Positions 1 through 11,089 of a DNA stretch of 64,000 nucleotides are shown one piece after another. The number at the start of each line of letters is the position of its first letter. Positions within the stretch are counted from its first letter, which is position 1. Source of the stretch: Perilla frutescens (Eukaryota > Streptophyta > Magnoliopsida > Lamiales > Lamiaceae); the NCBI GenBank assembly GCA_026008535.1, contig BRKX01000018.1, positions 45,873,588 through 45,937,587 of the forward strand, given 5' to 3'. A program made the position numbers and the translations under genes. A model generated the notes under the pieces. It was not told the origin of the DNA, ran no database searches, and saw only the letters and a program-made list of their open reading frames with translations.

Positions 1-49
1 AAACGTTGCCAAGCCATCTGTAGATCAAGAATTGAGATTCTAGTTAAAA

Positions 50-180
50 AAAAATTACACGGTTGACCGTGTACTACACGGTTCTTCACCGTGTAGTACA
101 CGGTCAAATGTGTAGAATGCATGAAACCACCGTGTACTACATGGTGGACAACCGTGTAGTACACGGTTCACCTAGAATTT
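50..180. repeat. cluster of perfect and near-perfect palindromes
   Basis: Four related words of the form ACCGTGTAsTACACGGT occur within 120 bp. The first two form a perfect inverted repeat: an 18-bp arm at 65-82, a 5-nt loop at 83-87 and the exact reverse complement at 88-105. The next two (about 133-175) form a similar but imperfect pair. Each word is also nearly palindromic by itself, so several alternative hairpins are possible. No coding sequence is attached. It could be a remnant of a satellite or of a transposon end; I do not recognise the family. Confidence 0.75.
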
Positions 181-587
181 TTTAATTTTTTTTTGCATTT
201 CACAATTTTAATTTTATATTTCTATTGGCAATAGGTATGGATCCTCCTGTATACATGCTAATCTATTTGTAACATCTTACAATAAAATTAAAAAGATAAA
301 AAATGTATTTCATATCTTAATCATTTAAGAGATGCAACTATTTTCTAATACGAAATATAATGTGGCGGAATTTCACATTTCAACCGGATGATTATGATTT
401 TTATCAATATTTTTTCCATAAATGATAAAATCTAAACAATTTAAACCATAAAAAAAATGAACATACCTTGCAATGTTTTTGCCTTTTCGGATTTTCTCGT
501 TCCTAACTTTTCAACCAAAATCGTCCCAAACTTTTCGACAAAGAAGTATAATGGATTTGAAGTGCTAATTTTCTCTTACTCAACAAC
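181..587. other. non-coding, AT-rich flank of the Ty3 remnant
   Basis: No convincing gene. A plus-strand open frame starting at 457 is only the antisense of the Ty3 reverse transcriptase further right plus unrelated flank. Reverse-transcriptase similarity on the minus strand stops near 588, so this marks the truncation edge of that element. Confidence 0.5.
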
Positions 588-1604
588 TATTATGCCTGTA
601 ATATCCAGTCAGCCCCAGAAAGCCTCTAAGTTGCTTCATATTTTGGGGCATGGGCTAGTTCACCATGCACTCAATCTTGAAGGGATCTATGGAAACTCCA
701 TCCTGGATGATAATATGCCCCAGGTATTATATTCTTGTCTGTCCAAATTGACACTTGGACCTTTTAGCGTAGAGGGAATTTTCTCTAAGTGTAGAGAAAA
801 CCTTTGCCAGATGTTGTATATGTTCTTCCTATGTAGTACTATAAATTAAAATGTCATCAAAGAAAACCAGAGTGAATTTCCTCAGACACTCCTTAAAAAC
901 TTGGTTCATCAATGATTGAAAAGTAGCCGGGGCATTACATAGGCCAAATGGATAACCAGAAACTCATAGTGCCCATGATGAGTTCTGAATGATGTTAGGT
1001 GCCTATGCTCTGGTTGCATTAAGATTTGAAAGTATCCAGACCTGAGGTCTATTTTTGAAAAATACCTAGACCCCTTCAGCTCATCCAACAGTTCATCAAT
1101 CACTGGGATTGGATAATCATGCTTGATAGTGAGATTATTGAGGTATCTGTAATCTACACATAGCCTCCAGGATCCATCCTTCTTCTTTACCATCAATACT
1201 AGGGATGAAAATGGGCTTTTGCTGTGTTGAATTACCCCAGAGTTGAGTAGTTCTTGGACAATTTTCTCAATTGCATCTTTATGGTGGTGAGAAGATCTGT
1301 AAGGGTATTGTTGCTTAGGTTGATTGCTAGGCTTGAGTAAAATTTGGTGTTCTACCCCTCTAGCTGGAGGTAGACCGGTTGGCTCACTGAAAACCTCTTC
1401 AAATTTGGAAAGCAAGCCTTTCATTTCTTCATTCATCTTCTCTGTGGGGTGGTGTGAAGGTGGAAGCTCTTTTCCTGAGATCATGTACACCTCCTCTACC
1501 TCCTTTCTGGACTTAGTGTGTAGCATCTTATACAAGGTGTGACTGAAAATGAATTGGCATTCTACTTCTGATTTATTAGCCCTCAGTTTCAATTTCTTTC
1601 CCAT
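588..1604 (-). pseudogene. Ty3-type reverse transcriptase, frameshifted
   Basis: An uninterrupted frame runs from 1604 to about 935 and shows the RT fingers and palm: a segment VKKKDGSWRLCVDYRYLN, then the motif with the first catalytic Asp, FSKIDLRSGYFQI. A frameshift near 935 moves the reading to another frame, where GLCNAPATFQSLMN and the catalytic FFDDILIYS motif (around 850-870) follow. After another lesion the thumb and connection continue (HLAKVFSTLREN, then WPMPQNMKQLRGFLGLTGYYR) to about 588. All catalytic aspartates are still readable, but in different frames. RNase H is missing. Confidence 0.85.
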
Positions 1605-1763
1605 CTAGTCGATAGTCACCATCATATTTTCATAATCCAGCTTAATAGGTGTACAAGACCTTAGCCAATCTCCCCCCAAAATTATGTCACACCCTTCATG
1701 TTGTAGTAATCACAGGGAATGTTTGAGATCATGCCCTTATATTTTCCACCCAAATCCCCCTGC

Positions 1764-2075
1764 TTAAAAAGAGCTGATTAACCTTTGTCCATTGGCCACC
1801 TTAATGAGGAGGGGTGAGACAACCTCTACTTTGCATCCCAGCTGGTAGGCAGTAGACTCTTTAATAGAACTCAGGGTGCTATCAGTGTCAATAAGTACCT
1901 GCAAGTGATGTTTTCCACAGGTCCCATTGAACCTGAGAGTAGTTATGCTCTCATTTCCCTTTAGGGCATGAAGTGAGACCTGTGTTTCTTCCAAATCAGG
2001 GTCAGGGGAGAGAGTTTCTTTCCCTTGACCCAAGGATTGCAGATACTCCACCTCCTCTTCATCAGTCATCACCAT
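1764..2075 (-). pseudogene. retropepsin-like protease of the Ty3 element, active site altered
   Basis: The segment HHLQVLIDTDSTLSSIKEST is the position of the catalytic D-S/T-G loop of retroviral-type aspartic proteases. Here the glycine is replaced by aspartate (DTDST instead of DTGST or DSGST), which should disturb the active-site turn. It lies between the zinc knuckle and RT on the same strand. It is part of the polyprotein of the element, not a separate gene. Confidence 0.7.
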
Positions 2076-2192
2076 GTAGGTTATCCTCTATTTATATCTA
2101 TGTCCAGAGGAGTACCTTTCTTCACAGTTACAACATAATCCATGTGCCCTTCTTTCAGCCATTTGAGTTAAGGTAAGCATTCTGGTAGTGCT
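2076..2192 (-). pseudogene. gag zinc-knuckle segment of the Ty3 element
   Basis: The minus strand reads a CCNCEERYSSGHRYK-like segment here, a degenerate CCHC knuckle of the kind that ends gag in plant Ty3 elements. It falls between two open frames and is followed by an in-frame stop. Confidence 0.5.
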
Positions 2193-3146
2193 TTAAGGAG
2201 GATGGTTCTCTTTGAGGTTAGTAGGAGAGGGTAACTGGAAAGTAGAAGTTGTCTGTTTGGAGAACATATTCCTTCCAGATTGACCATATTGAATTCTGCT
2301 ACTACCCTTAATCCTCTTGGTAATTGCCTCAATAATGATCAGTTGGTTTTTGCCCAACTCAATGGCTTGCTCCAAGGTAGTGGGGTTAAACATTGAGATA
2401 GCTGCCCTAAGCTCCTCACTCAACCCACTTAGGAAACTAGCCAAGACATAACCCTCACTATAGGAATTGTTATCAAATAGCAACATACATCTTTTTAGTT
2501 CTTCAATTTTGTCAATATATTCCATGTAATCCCCTGTATGCTTTAATTTGTTAAACTCCCCAACTACCTTTGCTTCTTTCAGGTCTTCAAACCTTGAAGA
2601 GATCACCTCAACAAATTGTTTCTAGGTAACATCTTCATATTTAGAACAGAAGGTTTGATACCACTGACTTGCCCTCCCTTCAAAATTCATGGATGCTATG
2701 ATTATCTTTTGTTTATCAGGGATGTTGGGAATTATCTTGAAGTAACCTTCATACTTCAAGATCCATACTCTTGACTGAGAACCATCAGACTTAGGGAACT
2801 CTATTTTAGGTAGAGGTGTGAAAAAAATTTCCCCACCTTCTCTTTCTATCAACATTCTGCCTCTGCCAGAGTTAGAGAATCTGGGCTTGGAACTCTCAGT
2901 CCTGATAAATGGTGGTGGATCACCTAAAATAGATTCCTCTTCTACAACCATCTTACTCTTATCCTCATTCCAAAGCTGCAGTGACATTTTAGCAATAAGA
3001 CCTGAAAGGTGTTCAAATTTGTTGTTTATATCATCATGAATACCTGATATTTTCTCCTGAATTTTGAGCTCCGCCACATCTCTTTTCATAGTTTCTGTCT
3101 GCCACATCTGATCCATCTTCTTTTGGTTCTCTTGCAGCTCTTTCAA
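2193..3146 (-). pseudogene. Ty3 gag (retrotransposon gag domain), split by a stop
   Basis: Two minus-strand frames (3146-2622, 174 aa; 2606-2193, 137 aa) are one gag interrupted by a single stop after SKYEDVT. The first starts with a coiled-coil-like, Gln/Lys-rich stretch, then the linker PKIEFPKSDGS and the motif for the gag core, FEGRASQWYQTF. The second continues with FNKLKHTGDYMEYIDKIEEL and FLSGLSEELR, both typical of this gag family. The likely role is capsid formation around the retrotransposon RNA. Confidence 0.75.
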
Positions 3147-3177
3147 CGGGTACCTTCAGCCATCTCCAAGGAAGGCT

Positions 3178-3192
3178 GGCTCTGAATACCAG
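3178..3192 (-). other. tRNA-Met-type primer-binding site of the Ty3 remnant
   Basis: The minus strand reads TGGTATTCAGAGCC beside the LTR edge (LTR terminal TGTT at 3194 on the plus strand). This is the initiator-Met tRNA PBS word TGGTATCAGAGCC with one extra T. Confidence 0.65.
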
Positions 3193-3193
3193 T

Positions 3194-3660
3194 TGTTATG
3201 ACCTCCCTTATATTTCTTAGTTTCTTTTGCTTTCCTTTACCAATGTTGTAATAGTTGATGAAGAATTGTATTTAAGGTTACTTTTAATTATAAAGATTGG
3301 ATTTTTAATAAAGAAATGGAGGAAACGATCAGAAGAAAAGAAGGAAGGATAAGAGAGAAAAAGAAGAAGAAGGCTAGGTTAATATTTTTCTCATATCTCA
3401 TAAAGTAGCAAATTCAGCTATTTAAAGCTAGGGTTACAATTAAAATGGGGGACCACTTAGGAAAATGAAATACATAAATAATTAAACGGAAATGATGCAG
3501 CCCACTAACAAGCCCAATTAACTATAACCCAATACCCTACTAATCTACTAGCCCGACCCGGATCCAGTCCCTTGAAACACCCGCTCCGCTCCAACTGGAC
3601 TAATTGCTCCGCCTTCTCCTCTTTCTGGTTCAAAATCTGAAAACCCTAAAGGTTGAATCT
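3194..3660 (-). repeat. 5' LTR of the Ty3 remnant (outer end uncertain)
   Basis: It begins next to the primer-binding site with TGTTATGACC. A TTTAAATAGC word at about 3417-3426 on the minus strand is a candidate TATA box. Purine-rich tracts at 3310-3375 are typical of an LTR leader. There is no second LTR to compare, so the outer border is a guess. A C15 run at 3681-3695 lies just outside. Confidence 0.45.
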
Positions 3661-4189
3661 TGGCGCCTGGTTCTCCCCCTCCCCCCCCCCCCCCCGATTT
3701 GCTTTCGATTCCTCTTCGAATTTATAATGAAACACGGAGTGAAACACAATAAAGTGTAATAGAAAATTTCAACCCCTTTGTTATGGGTTCAAATTTTATG
3801 TTACACTTCTCTGTGTTTCACTCCGTATTTCACAATCAAAATTATAATTTTAATAATATTTATTATACAATAAAAATTAATTCTAATATAAATAACCATA
3901 GTCAACATTTATCAACAAAAAAATGAATTTAAAAAGTTATGAAATATAATTTTGAATAAATCAACTATGATAATGAATTATTAATTGCAAACTACAAATT
4001 AAATACTAAAAAATAATACCCTAATTGGATGGGGTGAACCCTAAAAAATAATCTTAAAATTAAACTAAATTACAAAAAATATAATTGAAGATAAAAAAAA
4101 TATATAAAAAACTCATTATTTAAAATTGTAAGGCGGAGTGTAACACAATGAGTGTAATAGAAATATGGACTTGTAACACAAATTTCTGT
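3661..4189. repeat. AT-rich spacer with a C15 run and an inverted repeat, MITE-like
   Basis: A C15 homopolymer lies at 3681-3695. Around 3729-3750 the word GAAACACGGAGTGAAACACA is matched in reverse complement around 3811-3832, and a third related word (GGCGGAGTGTAACACAATG) occurs at 4132-4150. This suggests a small foldback element, possibly nested. No gene seen. Confidence 0.4.
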
Positions 4190-5030
4190 ATTTAATTTAG
4201 TAAAACACAAAATAGTGTACAAATAAAATAATTTTCGGATCAAAATGTAATTTCATGGATCTAATCTCTATTTTTCCTCTGATTCTTCTTTTTAAAACTT
4301 GATATTCAAATGGTCTTTGAAGCTTTCGGGGAAGATTTGTATCATTTATCTTCTTTGACTTGGTATTTGAATTTGGTCTTCGAAGTTTTCGGGGAAAATT
4401 TATATCCTCAATCTTCTTTGACATAGTATTTGAACTTGATAACGTTAACCAAGGGCCGACGACCTTGATTCCGGATTGAATGTTGGATTTTGAGGTAATT
4501 CTGACGAAGAACGACTTGAATCTTGCTAGAACACCCTGGATATTGAAACTTTATAACGTCGTCTGGAGGGTTTCAGAACCTTGATTCCGGATTGGACGTT
4601 GGATTTGAGATGACTCCGGCGAAGAACGACTTGAATGTTGGAGAAACTTTGTAGAGAATTTTTCTCCAACTTCTTGAGCTCTTCAATTTTGACTTCCGGT
4701 GTGATTTTCAACTGATATGGAGGCCCCTATTTATAATTGTAGATATGAGTATCTAGGGTTAACGTGACACTATCTCATTGAGTGTTGGAAACTGATATAT
4801 ATCTTTTAAAAGATATTTACTTGTTGCCAAAGAACTTGATGCTTATCATATAATAATATCTTTATTATTTGAATATTTTATCTAATTTTGAATTTGATAT
4901 GATTCCAAAACTAAATAAATATATAAAAATCAGTAAATATTATTGTTGGAAATGAAGTTGTCATCAACTCTGTAACATTTCTCAATGTTGGAGTTGATGT
5001 TAACATCATTTTCGTAACACTTAACATGTG
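4190..5030 (-). mobile_element. LTR-like fragment with TATA box, minus strand
   Basis: The minus strand carries ATTATAAATAGGGGCC at about 4720-4735, a strong TATA box. Downstream are two internal direct duplications: a ~65-bp unit (4300-4370 and 4370-4435) and a ~110-bp unit (around 4460-4540 and 4570-4655). The short open frames here are by-products of those duplications. A TATA box with repeated non-coding leader is typical of plant LTRs, but no paired LTR or PBS was found. Confidence 0.35.
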
Positions 5031-5330
5031 TTTTTCTAAGCTCTATTCTTTTCTAGTTTTTCTAATATGATTTATTTATATCCTTGATTTTGATATCATG
5101 GGATATCTTATTTGGATGTTGACCAGTTTTGATCATGTCTTATTTTGATGTTAATTCATCTTAATGTTTTGATATATGCTTGCATATATCTTGTTTATAT
5201 GTTGCTTCAACATATATTTATGTATAGGAAAAAAATACCCAAAATGTTGTATATTTCTGTAAAGGGATTGATGAAGATTCAAATTCGTGCTTTTTTCTTT
5301 ATCTTTTTACACCTTTTTTAAGTGTTTAGT
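5031..5330. other. AT-rich spacer, nothing recognised
   Basis: Sequence between two LTR-like blocks, with several TGTTTATATGTTG-type words and no open frame of note. Confidence 0.4.
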
Positions 5331-6900
5331 ATAGAGTCCAGTCTACTTTTGGGGGTAAAACTGATTACAGGAGGATGAGGGCACAAAACCATCACAATAG
5401 GCACAAACATGCGCTATTTATGCTGAGGGCACAAGGGACTGATTTGCCTGCCGAGGACCCAGTCAAAGTTGTTGCGAGAATTGCGCAACAAGATCGCGGG
5501 ACAGTTCCTATATGCACGTGGAGGTGATGTGGCGGTCAGTTCCGAGTCTTGGGGAGGTCTACACACGTTGGGAAGGAAGTGGGGACATCAGAAAGCTGTT
5601 GGAGACGCTAGGGTTTGTTGCTATCCCTCCTAAATTCAAGGAAGAACGTTGAGCATGAAATGAGGAAGTGGAGGAGTGCAAGAACCCCTGCGTGGGTGAG
5701 ATCTGGGCTGCTTGAAGCCTTAATTCAGTTGCTATAAATACTTTTATCTGTTTTCATAACGCGTACACTGATACACTTGTTTTGCACCACGAAGATACAA
5801 TTTACCGTTTTCGTACTTAGTTTATTTTCTGGATATTCTGACTGCCTGAAGCTGGCGATTTGCCCGCGGAGAGGTAGTTCAGTTGTTTTTGTTGGCAAAA
5901 CTGGGGTTGGGCCCAGAAGTTCATCTACGAATTTCCTTTCCAAGTAAGATGTCTTTTATTATTCCTTTTACTTTCGTTTCTATGTTTAGTGGCTAAGTAT
6001 CCACTGTTCAAGTCAAAGTAATGGTCTAAGGGTAGAATATGTGCATGAGGTAATCGGACTTTAAAGCCTTAAGGGTTTACAATCTTAACTTGTTTTTCAC
6101 TTAGACATAGGTAAAGGGTGATTGGAGATGAAAGCGCGCATTTCTGATTAACTGGTACTAGTATTAGTTACGTGGGAGTGTATAGGTGACCCATGCCTCG
6201 ATACCCGCATAGTAACAAGTCCGGGGGTGACAGCCTAGGTAGTTGAGATTGAGTAGTATATGCAGGCACAAGACCGTGTCAAACCTACTAGAATCGGGTC
6301 GTTTTTGCCCTCAAAGCTGCTATGCTTGCAAAACCTTTGTGTGATTCTCTCCTTAGGTTCCTGTATAGTTAGGTCCCTAGGTGCCGATCGTATCATCTAG
6401 ATGATATAATGTAAGAAGTGATTGGGGAGTGGCCGATCGTATCCATTTCCTATAACCGGTTAACCCTCAAAGTGACAATTACCCATATTTGGCCATAGGG
6501 ATTCGGTTTTTGACCTTTCTGTTAGTGTGGGCATAACGGGTAGTAGTGGTAATTACATATGTTTTGCCCGGGATTGCGCATACCTACCGAATGACTTGAT
6601 GTTTTGACTTGAGCACTTTTATTACTGATATTTTCTTTTGTGATTTCCTTTTCAGCATTTAGTTAGTTTAGTTTATTAACAAGGTTTTTAGAGTGACACT
6701 GAAGACCCAAACCAAAACTAAGAAAAGACAGAAGGTTAAAACACTCATCGTGGGATCGACATCTGTCTTCACTAGCTATACTAGCCGTTGAGGGCAGATT
6801 AAGCATTTGTGGACCATTTGCCCGCAAGTGTATTTTGCACACCTAAACGACGGGTGTGCCAGGGATTATACCCACAATTATTGTATACTATTGTACAAGT
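5331..6900 (+). mobile_element. non-coding LTR or leader block of a plant retroelement
   Basis: Base composition jumps from AT-rich to balanced. A TATA box GCTATAAATACTTT is at about 5730-5743, with a leader after it. Near 6740-6800 the words CGTGGGATCGACATCTG and CACTAGCTATACTAGCC match the 'cgtgggatcgac ... actagctatacta' wording common next to the primer-binding site of plant Ty3-type elements. No coding sequence of 100 codons is present, so this would be a non-autonomous (LARD-like) copy or a solo LTR with leader. Confidence 0.45.
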
Positions 6901-7025
6901 ATTAACTTAAGGGGGAGTAACTTTTAAGGGGGAGATTTTTATCTCCATTTTCCGTTGCGACTCTAAGTGTACATAATACATCGAGTTGTATGTTTTGTGC
7001 AGAAAGGCTAAGATTACGGGGGAGA
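6901..7025 (+). other. polypurine tract region in front of an LTR
   Basis: Three AAGGGGGAG-type words occur at about 6908-6940 and 7016-7025, the last directly before TGTAAAGTGG. A polypurine tract followed by TG marks the junction between the internal region and the 3' LTR in plant copia elements. Confidence 0.55.
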
Positions 7026-8421
7026 TTGTAAAGTGGTGTGTGACATTGAGTTTAATGTTGAACATAATGTCATACATAATCTCTATGACATTGTCTGTGA
7101 CATTTAACGTGTCTAATCTTATCATTTCCTAGATTTTAGGATTTATAATTTTTAATAAATTATATTTAATTTTCATATCTTAAATCATATGTATCCACGA
7201 AATTTATATTTTAAATAAATGGATATATATGATTGAGATATTAATATTTAAATAAAGTTTGATTTAGTCAAACTTTATCTCCTATTTTTTAGGTATCTTG
7301 TTATCTTCTATTTAACCGTTTCTTTTCAGAGATTAACGTGCTAGAACTCTAGAGAAATAGTGTAGGGCATGGGCTCTTCTTCCAGCCACAATAAGGGGCG
7401 GTTTCTTCCAAACCATAGAAGTGGTGGCGGTTATTTTCAACCCACGATCAAGAGGATGACATGGCCTTCAACCGATCCAAGTGAAGAGTGTTTATAAGGA
7501 GCATAATTCACAATTTGAGAGGTTGCTCAAGCAGAGAAAATATCACCGCTGTGAGTGAGAAAATTCAGAGCTTGAGTCACCCAGCCGAAGAGACCATCAC
7601 AGAGTGAACGTGAGAAGCTTGAAGGATGCAGTATTTTTCTGTCAGAGATCTCTTCGACATTGCGATGAACATCTTCTCTATTTTCTCGATCAACTAAGAT
7701 TTGTATATCTTAGTTGTGTTTGTAGGGAGTTATGTTTGCAAGTATTGTTGGATCTCTGCAGTATTGTATGCAAGTAGAGAAAATCTCACCTGAAGTAGTG
7801 AGAAAACTTGAAGCTTGCATTTGTGTCTACTAGAGCTCTGCCAACATTCAACTCGACATCAGATCTATTGTTTGGATCAACTAGAGACAGGTTCTATCTT
7901 AGTTGTGTGTGTAGGTACTGATTAGATTGATTGTTAGTAGTTCTTCGAGTAGATACATTATTTAGCTATCTAGATGTTAGATAGTGTTTTTAAAGAGGAA
8001 TAATTCAAGTGAGTCAAACTAGAATAGGTTCCTTGTATTGTATGTTGTGTTGTCAAAGGAGTGAACCTTGGCAACATCAGCATTGTAATTTTCAACACTA
8101 GTAAAGTGTAATTTCGCCCTGAGGCAATCACATACGTGTTGTGTGTGTTTTAAAATTAATTTTTATGCAAGTTGTTCTTTAAAATTCCGCTGCGTGTTAA
8201 AGGCATAGTGTTTGACATTAGCTTCAACATCACTCTATTATTTACTCTTTGACCTTTTTCACAAGTTGTTTTATGCTTGTGTTTTAAAGATATTTTCATG
8301 CAGACTATTTATAAATTCATGTGACAACGTTATCGGTAATGTGAGTAACATTGACTACAACATTGTATATAACATTGCACGTGGTTTTGTTTTTCACATT
8401 ATTTGAGGCAACGAATTCTAA
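7026..8421 (+). repeat. probable 3' or solo LTR of a copia element
   Basis: It starts TGTAAAGTGGTGTG right after a polypurine tract and may end at TTCTAACA near 8421, giving about 1.4 kb. A TATA-like GTGTTTATAAGG is at about 7488-7500. The leader downstream has two diverged copies of a segment with 'gagaaaatatcaccgctgtg' / 'gagaaaatctcacctgaag' wording (7535 and 7777). No second LTR was found in the window, so the ends are inferred. Confidence 0.5.
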
Positions 8422-9507
8422 CAAATATATTATATAATTTGTTAGTTTCCGCCACCTACAGGACTTAGTACCCATTAGGTAGATTCTTCCATCCAACTCG
8501 ATCTAAAAAATGATACTTTTCTATATTAAAAATAAATTTCTTTTTGCGATCATAATAAACACAAAAAATTTATGGCTTTTTTTTGTTGATTCAAATATTT
8601 ATAAAATTGCACCGTTTTTTGTGCAAAAAAATAATAATACCGATATTTTTAGTATTATAAATAATATTTTTCTATATTAAAAATGATACCTTTTCCTAAT
8701 CAAATACTTACAAAAAATCCACCATCTTTTTATTATATACAAATTAAAAGGTTTATGTGACAAATTTTAACCCGTCAGATGGTGTTACACAAGTTTTTTG
8801 AATTTTAACTTTTTAAGAATATATATAAAATTTCTCTTTTTTAAATATTTTTATCAAATATACTCTTATTTTCAAGTAAAATATCCTTTTTGGCATTCAT
8901 TTTTTTAACGAAAATATTCTTTATTTCAGTTCTGAAGATTTCACTAAGTTGAGTGATAAATGATAGAAATATGTTGACCAAAAGTCTTGTAACTATCCTG
9001 TGATACAGAGTGGTCTCCAAACCATTTCAAACCATTTAACATACTATATATAAAAACTATATATAATTACATTAATGTAGTACAAAACTCCGGAAATTAT
9101 AAAACAAGGGACTACAAAATAAGTGTCATTCTAACACTTTAATTTTGTTTCAAAATAAATGTCATTATACAAATTCAAGACATAAAATTTACATTTTTCT
9201 CACATTTATCCTCATTTAATGCATTCAAACATATATATTTAATTCATATAATATATTCACACAAGGGTGTATTAGGTAACTCAATTAATTTATTAATTCG
9301 TGTGCATAAATTCAAAATGACACTTAAATGGAAATGGGGGAGAGTATGTTAAAATTTTGGGTGGTGAAAAATCAATGTTCAACTCTCCATTTTTGGGAGT
9401 GGAGCTTGGTCAGAGGCCAGTTGCAGATATTTAAGAGACATTAAATACTGAATGAATGCAAGGAAAAAAAAATACTTTGATATTTGTATTGTATTATATT
9501 GGGCTCA
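8422..9507. other. AT-rich spacer; possible decayed MITE at 9085-9345
   Basis: No gene. Around 9085-9345 the ends ACTCCGGAAATTATAAAACAAG and a reverse-type GGAAATGGGGGAGAGTA resemble degenerate Stowaway-type termini enclosing words like AAATGACACTT in both orientations. Confidence 0.3.
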
Positions 9508-9788
9508 TTTTTTAAAATAGTCAATTTTTTCAAAATTAATAAAACAGTATTTATTTTTGTCAAAAAAATTATAAATTTAACATTTTAATCAATTATACGG
9601 TCTAAAAACCATACATAATTGATTGTATGGTATTTTTTACGCGGTTGGAGAAATAAAAATTTTAAAATACAATCAATTACGTATAATTTTCCGGTCAAAA
9701 AATTAATTAAATGTTATATTTGTAATTTTTTTGAAAAAATGTGTACTATTTTTATCAATTTTGAAAAAGTAAACTATTTTTAAAAATA
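9508..9788. mobile_element. foldback MITE with ~100-bp arms
   Basis: The left arm (TTTTTAAAATAGTCAATTTT onward) is matched in reverse complement by the right arm ending near 9788 (read backwards: TTTTTAAAAATAGTTTACTTTT). The similarity continues through the (C)AAAAAAATTA(T/C)AAAT words on each side. The centre holds ATTATACGGT / CAATTACGTATAA. It has no coding capacity. Confidence 0.6.
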
Positions 9789-10106
9789 TCACAATATATA
9801 GTTATCAAAATGTAATTTATCTTTGCATGAAAACTAGACTTATTCAAAGCACGTATTATATATTATTGAATGGATAATTATTTGCTCGGAAATCTTCATT
9901 TATGGATTCTTGGGCATCTTCATGAGGGGGTGTTTGAACGTGCAAACTTGTCAAGAATCATAACATTATTCAAGAATATGTAGGGTTTTGGTTGGTGAAA
10001 ATGAACTATAGTTTTTATTGTTCTAGTACAGAAGTTTTATTTTATTTTATTTTGTTTTGTTTTGAGAAAGGATAAGGATTTCTTTGAATCTTAACATTTA
10101 CTCTTA

Positions 10107-10364
10107 TACTCCTGCCGTCCTATTTTGATAGGTTTATTTTTCTTTTTAGTTTGTCCCGATATATAAGCATGTTTCTATATATATTTAGCTAATTTATCAA
10201 TATATATATCCCTATTTAATATGTTTACATTATGCATTAATTTAATATCAAAAAATTAAATAGGGACATATTAAGAAGTTTCTTGATTAATTGTCTTTCC
10301 TAATCATTTTCTTAATTCCCGTGAAAAATTTCAATCAGCCTATCAAAATAGGACGGAGGGAGTA
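10107..10364. mobile_element. Stowaway-type MITE with TA target duplication
   Basis: Terminal inverted repeats CTCCTGCCGTCCTATTTTG (10109 on) and CAAAATAGGACGGAGGGAG (to 10362) match the Stowaway CTCCCTCCGTCC terminus. They are flanked by TA on both sides (10107-10108 and 10363-10364). At about 254 bp and non-coding, this fits a Tc1/mariner-derived MITE. Confidence 0.9.
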
Positions 10365-10919
10365 CAAGGAATGACTATCGTTTGGATGTCTCGAAAAAAA
10401 AAAATTATACTAGAATTCAACTAGAATACTTCAAATTTTAGATTGAACATTCCTACTATATCCACAATAACTGACATCTATGATAGCATTAGGTAAATCT
10501 CAAATTACTATAGTTTTATCAGATAGTATTTTGATTTTGGTGTCAATGTACCATGGGTATTTTTGCGAACAGTTGCTAGTCTTTTGAGTTTATCATATTG
10601 ATTATATTATATGTAGAGATGTCAATTCAGTCTGAAATTGATGGGCTGACCCGAATTGCCCGAGAAAAAACAAAGATTAGGGTAGAAAATTCTAGCCCGA
10701 AAAGAATTTAACCTGAATTGATATGGCCGGAATAATCTAACAATCCGATATGGCTTGTCCGAAATTAAGTGAATTGACTCGACTAATCCGAATTTCTATT
10801 ATTTATCTTTATATTTTGGTTAAATCTTGAAACTTTCATATGAAATCGTTTAATGTCAAGCATTAACCAAATATATAATTGTTGAAATTTAAATGATTAA
10901 TTTAATTACTTAGTGGCGG
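10365..10919. other. AT-rich spacer; hAT-like words
   Basis: No gene. The words around 10620-10790 (GGGCTGACCCGAATTGCCCG, then several 'CCGAAT' words) recur in reverse order near 11496-11580. They may be the two ends of a decayed element of ~1 kb, inside which a smaller MITE lies at 11090-11322. Confidence 0.35.
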
Positions 10920-11008
10920 GTTATGTTTTTTTTTTACTTACACCCTACCTATGGTATTGAGGATATTCGAGCTTGTGACTTTTGATCTCCAAACAAGTTA
11001 TGTTTTAT
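10920..11008 (-). mobile_element. 5'-truncated SINE fragment, minus strand
   Basis: On the minus strand, a short body with a B-box-like word AGCTCGAATATCC runs into a poly(A) tail (T11 on the plus strand at about 10926-10936). The body is bracketed by GTTATGTTTT at 10919-10929 and 10998-11008, which looks like a target duplication. Length of ~70 bp means only the 3' part remains. Confidence 0.45.
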
Positions 11009-11089
11009 TTAGTGTTCATCTATTAAAAAAACGGGAAGTTGAACCATATGAATTGATAAATTTATTATAATAAATATTTTTAGGGCAAG

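Larger units (their letters stand above)
588..3660 (-). mobile_element. truncated Ty3-type LTR retrotransposon
   Basis: Read on the minus strand, the order is LTR-like end (from 3194 upward), primer-binding site, gag, zinc knuckle, protease, reverse transcriptase. This gag-PR-RT order with a Ty3-type RT identifies the class. RNase H, integrase and the second LTR are absent: similarity ends at about 588, just after the RT connection motif LRGFLGLTGYYR. Frames are broken in gag, at the protease active site and within RT, so the copy is dead. The far end of the LTR is not clear from one copy; 3660 is an estimate. Confidence 0.8.

Noticed and set aside
65..105. Rho-independent-like terminator or tRNA-like hairpin
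   Set aside because: Eukaryotic sequence; the hairpin lacks a U tract and no tRNA boxes are present.
457..849. 130-codon plus-strand frame
   Set aside because: The minus strand of 588-849 encodes the RT palm, thumb and connection of the Ty3 remnant; the plus frame is its antisense.
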